DNA of 64,000 nucleotides. Origin: Robiginitomaculum sp. GTDB lineage: Bacteria > Pseudomonadota > Alphaproteobacteria > Caulobacterales > Maricaulaceae. Shown one piece after another: positions 62,432 through 64,000 of this stretch. The position numbers and the translations under genes are program-made. Every line of letters begins with the position of its first letter. Within the stretch, counting starts at the first letter, position 1. Below the pieces are notes generated by a model, which was not told the origin of the DNA, did not search any database, and saw only the letters and a program-made list of their open reading frames with translations. Where the stretch lies: the NCBI GenBank assembly GCA_021776525.1, contig JAJFFT010000002.1, positions 1 through 64,000 on the forward strand, written 5' to 3'.

Positions 62432-63483
62432 GCCACGGATATACAGCGGTTCAATGGAACGGCTTCAAATGGCGCTATGATCTGGTTGTGCTGGCTGGAT
62501 TGGCTGTGTTCATCACATCGTTTGTGCTTCTGACTATGGGTTCGCGTGATCCTGGCCAAAGCCTGACCCTCATTCAGGTGTTGATGCGGGCTTTTGGGGC
62601 TGCCGCATTCTTGTTGTTGAATGTCATTTTGGCCATTGGGCCTCTGGCCCGTCTCAGCCCGCGTATCAAGCCGCTTTTATATAACCGGCGGCATATGGGG
62701 GTGATCTGTTTTATATTGGCGCTGGTCCATGCTGGGTTATCGCTGCTTTGGTATCAGGGGTTTGCGGACTTAAACCCCATTGTGGCGCTGTTTGCCTCCA
62801 ATACGCGTTACACTTCAATCGCCGGGTTTCCCTTTGAAAGCCTTGGGTTCATTGCGCTGATGTTATTGGCATTTTTGGCGGTCAGCAGCCACGATTACTG
62901 GCAAGCGGCACTTGGCTCGACCTTATGGAAACGTATCCATCTGGGCGTCTATGTGGCTTATGGTCTTTTGGTGATGCACATCATGCTGGGCGTGGTGCAG
63001 GGCGAAAAAGACCTGATTTATCCAGCCAGTGTGATCGGGGCATTTTGCCTGATTGCCGGCTTGCATGGCGCTTCGGCCATAATTGGGCGTCTGCGTGATA
63101 GGAAAGTGCGTGCATCGCTGGACGGATGGATCAATATCGGCGCGCCACAGAGCATAAAAGAAAACCGGGCGCGTATTATCCGCACCCCATCCGGTGACCG
63201 TATCGCCGTCTTTCGCTATGACGGCAAAGTCAGCGCGGTTAGCAATGTCTGCGCTCATCAAAACGGCCCGCTGGGCGAGGGGCGCGTCATTGACGGGTGC
63301 ATCACTTGCCCCTGGCATGGCTGGCAATATCGGCCCGAAGACGGGCGCTCGCCGCCGCCTTTTGACGAGAAAATTTCCACCTATCGCGTACAGATTGATG
63401 GTGGCATGGTCTATGTGCACCCGGACGCCTTGCCACCAGGTACGCCCAGCCCGCCTGCCAAGATCAGTGAGGCAAAATCATGA
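62428..63483 (+). CDS. Membrane haem-b protein with C-terminal Rieske domain
   Basis: 351 aa. About six membrane helices (20-215) resemble the ferric-reductase-like (YedZ/NOX-type) domain, with candidate haem-ligand histidines H101, H171 and H184 in helices. A Rieske domain follows (about 245-335: C275-A-H277 and C294-P-W-H297, 'CAHQNGPLGEG', 'CPWHGWQY'). It could pass electrons from the quinone pool or periplasm to the Rieske centre. The start overlaps the previous gene by four bases and the stop overlaps the next. Confidence 0.87.
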   Translation: MSHGYTAVQWNGFKWRYDLVVLAGLAVFITSFVLLTMGSRDPGQSLTLIQVLMRAFGAAAFLLLNVILAIGPLARLSPRIKPLLYNRRHMGVICFILALVHAGLSLLWYQGFADLNPIVALFASNTRYTSIAGFPFESLGFIALMLLAFLAVSSHDYWQAALGSTLWKRIHLGVYVAYGLLVMHIMLGVVQGEKDLIYPASVIGAFCLIAGLHGASAIIGRLRDRKVRASLDGWINIGAPQSIKENRARIIRTPSGDRIAVFRYDGKVSAVSNVCAHQNGPLGEGRVIDGCITCPWHGWQYRPEDGRSPPPFDEKISTYRVQIDGGMVYVHPDALPPGTPSPPAKISEAKS

Positions 63484-64000
63484 GTAATGAGAAAAATTTC
63501 TTTGTCGGTTATCATGACAGACTGCCCAAGACCGACCGCCGTACGATGATTATCACCGGCGCGGCCGCTTTGGTTGGTGCGGCGGTGTTTGGCGCCAAGC
63601 TGGCGGTACATCAACAGGCGCGCGGCAGCGGCCAATGGGATCAGGGTAAAATTGTCGACCTGACCGGCATGGTCGAGCAATCACCCTATCCGGTGTTGCG
63701 CACGGCGTCTTTGGACGGGCAAATGCGCAGCGTATCGCTGGTTTGCTCCAACAAATGCGGCGTGGCCGCGCAACTGGCCGAGTTTGAGGGGCAGCCCGTC
63801 TGGGTCCGTGGCACGGTAATCTCTCGTGGGCGTCACCGGATGCTGGCAGTGGTCAGCAATGCCGAATGGGTTGGTCCGGCGCAAGGCGTTACGCACCCAC
63901 CCAAAGTGCAAGAAGAATACCTGGGTCGCGCGGCTTTGAACGGCGAAATTCTGGATGCCAAATGCTGGACCGGGGCCATGCGCCCATCCAGTGGTAAAAC
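63480..64000 (+). CDS. Membrane-anchored protein of the Rieske cluster (cut by the window end)
   Basis: Frame opens at 63480 with an ATG overlapping the previous stop and stays open to the window end (at least 173 codons). The N-terminus has one membrane helix (about 23-43, after 'PKTDRRTMIITG'), with a periplasmic segment afterwards. The end reads 'GEILDAKCWTGAMRPSSGK', with a lysine-cysteine pair that recurs in a group of uncharacterised redox-cluster proteins I recall; this resemblance is a memory-based inference. No function assigned. Confidence 0.72.
   Translation, partial: MSNEKNFFVGYHDRLPKTDRRTMIITGAAALVGAAVFGAKLAVHQQARGSGQWDQGKIVDLTGMVEQSPYPVLRTASLDGQMRSVSLVCSNKCGVAAQLAEFEGQPVWVRGTVISRGRHRMLAVVSNAEWVGPAQGVTHPPKVQEEYLGRAALNGEILDAKCWTGAMRPSSGK

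Noticed and set aside
1-64000. CRISPR arrays, tRNA or rRNA genes, insertion sequences or prophage genes
   Set aside because: No direct-repeat arrays, RNA gene signatures, transposases, integrases or phage structural genes were seen in the intergenic regions or coding frames.

Overview
The window reads as chromosomal DNA of a flagellated alphaproteobacterium. Lineage markers are an adjacent FlbT/FlaF pair, a FlmG-like flagellin glycosyltransferase, a MucR/Ros regulator, a stand-alone DnaA domain IV protein beside a DUF6456 protein, two DUF2336 proteins, a DUF5330 protein, a PAS_5-type protein and a PleC/DivJ-type sensor kinase. Several of these together point to a Caulobacterales/Hyphomonadaceae-like organism, but the genus cannot be fixed from sequence reading alone. 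I see no rRNA, tRNA, CRISPR array, insertion sequence or prophage.

Layout. 1-6.2 kb: a TtpC-type TonB energy system (DUF3450, two ExbB-like, two ExbD, TonB, TPR protein). 6.2-11.2 kb: a minus-strand block (oligopeptidase B, MsrB, DUF6456, DnaA-like HTH, PAS protein, MucR). 11.4-19.2 kb: a nine-gene, translationally coupled Mrp-type cation/proton antiporter operon with three MrpD-like subunits and a fused MrpA-C/MrpB protein. 19.5-22.0 kb: a TonB-dependent outer-membrane receptor preceded by a clear FMN riboswitch, which makes it a candidate flavin importer. 22.0-31.6 kb: DUF2336, a TetR regulator with an operator array diverging from a cupin and a glyoxalase-like gene, DoxX, SufE, DUF5330, an unknown secreted protein, a sensor histidine kinase, GST and a MoxR ATPase. 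31.6-46.3 kb: a flagellar filament island with FlmG, FlbT, FlaF, three flagellin genes each behind a sigma-54 promoter, FlaG, a DUF3365 haem protein, a nonulosonic-acid type sugar cluster, and a large beta-propeller protein carrying flagellar hook-like domains. 46.3-51.7 kb: a large TPR protein, NAD kinase and a second DUF2336 protein. 51.9-60.3 kb: a frameshifted outer-membrane-type gene, a lipoprotein cytochrome c, a GntR/UTRA regulator with a ferredoxin reductase and a VOC protein, and an RND efflux pair. 60.4 kb to the window end: a tightly overlapping redox cluster (Rieske-FMN glutamate-synthase-like fusion, small membrane protein, haem-b/Rieske membrane protein, truncated membrane-anchored protein).

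How the parts connect. The ExbBD/TonB system could energise the riboswitch-controlled receptor at 19.5 kb. The sugar genes at 38.8-43.2 kb plausibly supply an activated nonulosonic acid that FlmG attaches to the three flagellins, while FlbT and FlaF control flagellin expression and secretion. The most unusual items are the FMN-riboswitch TonB receptor, the terminal Rieske/FMN redox cluster, and the propeller-bearing hook-like protein.
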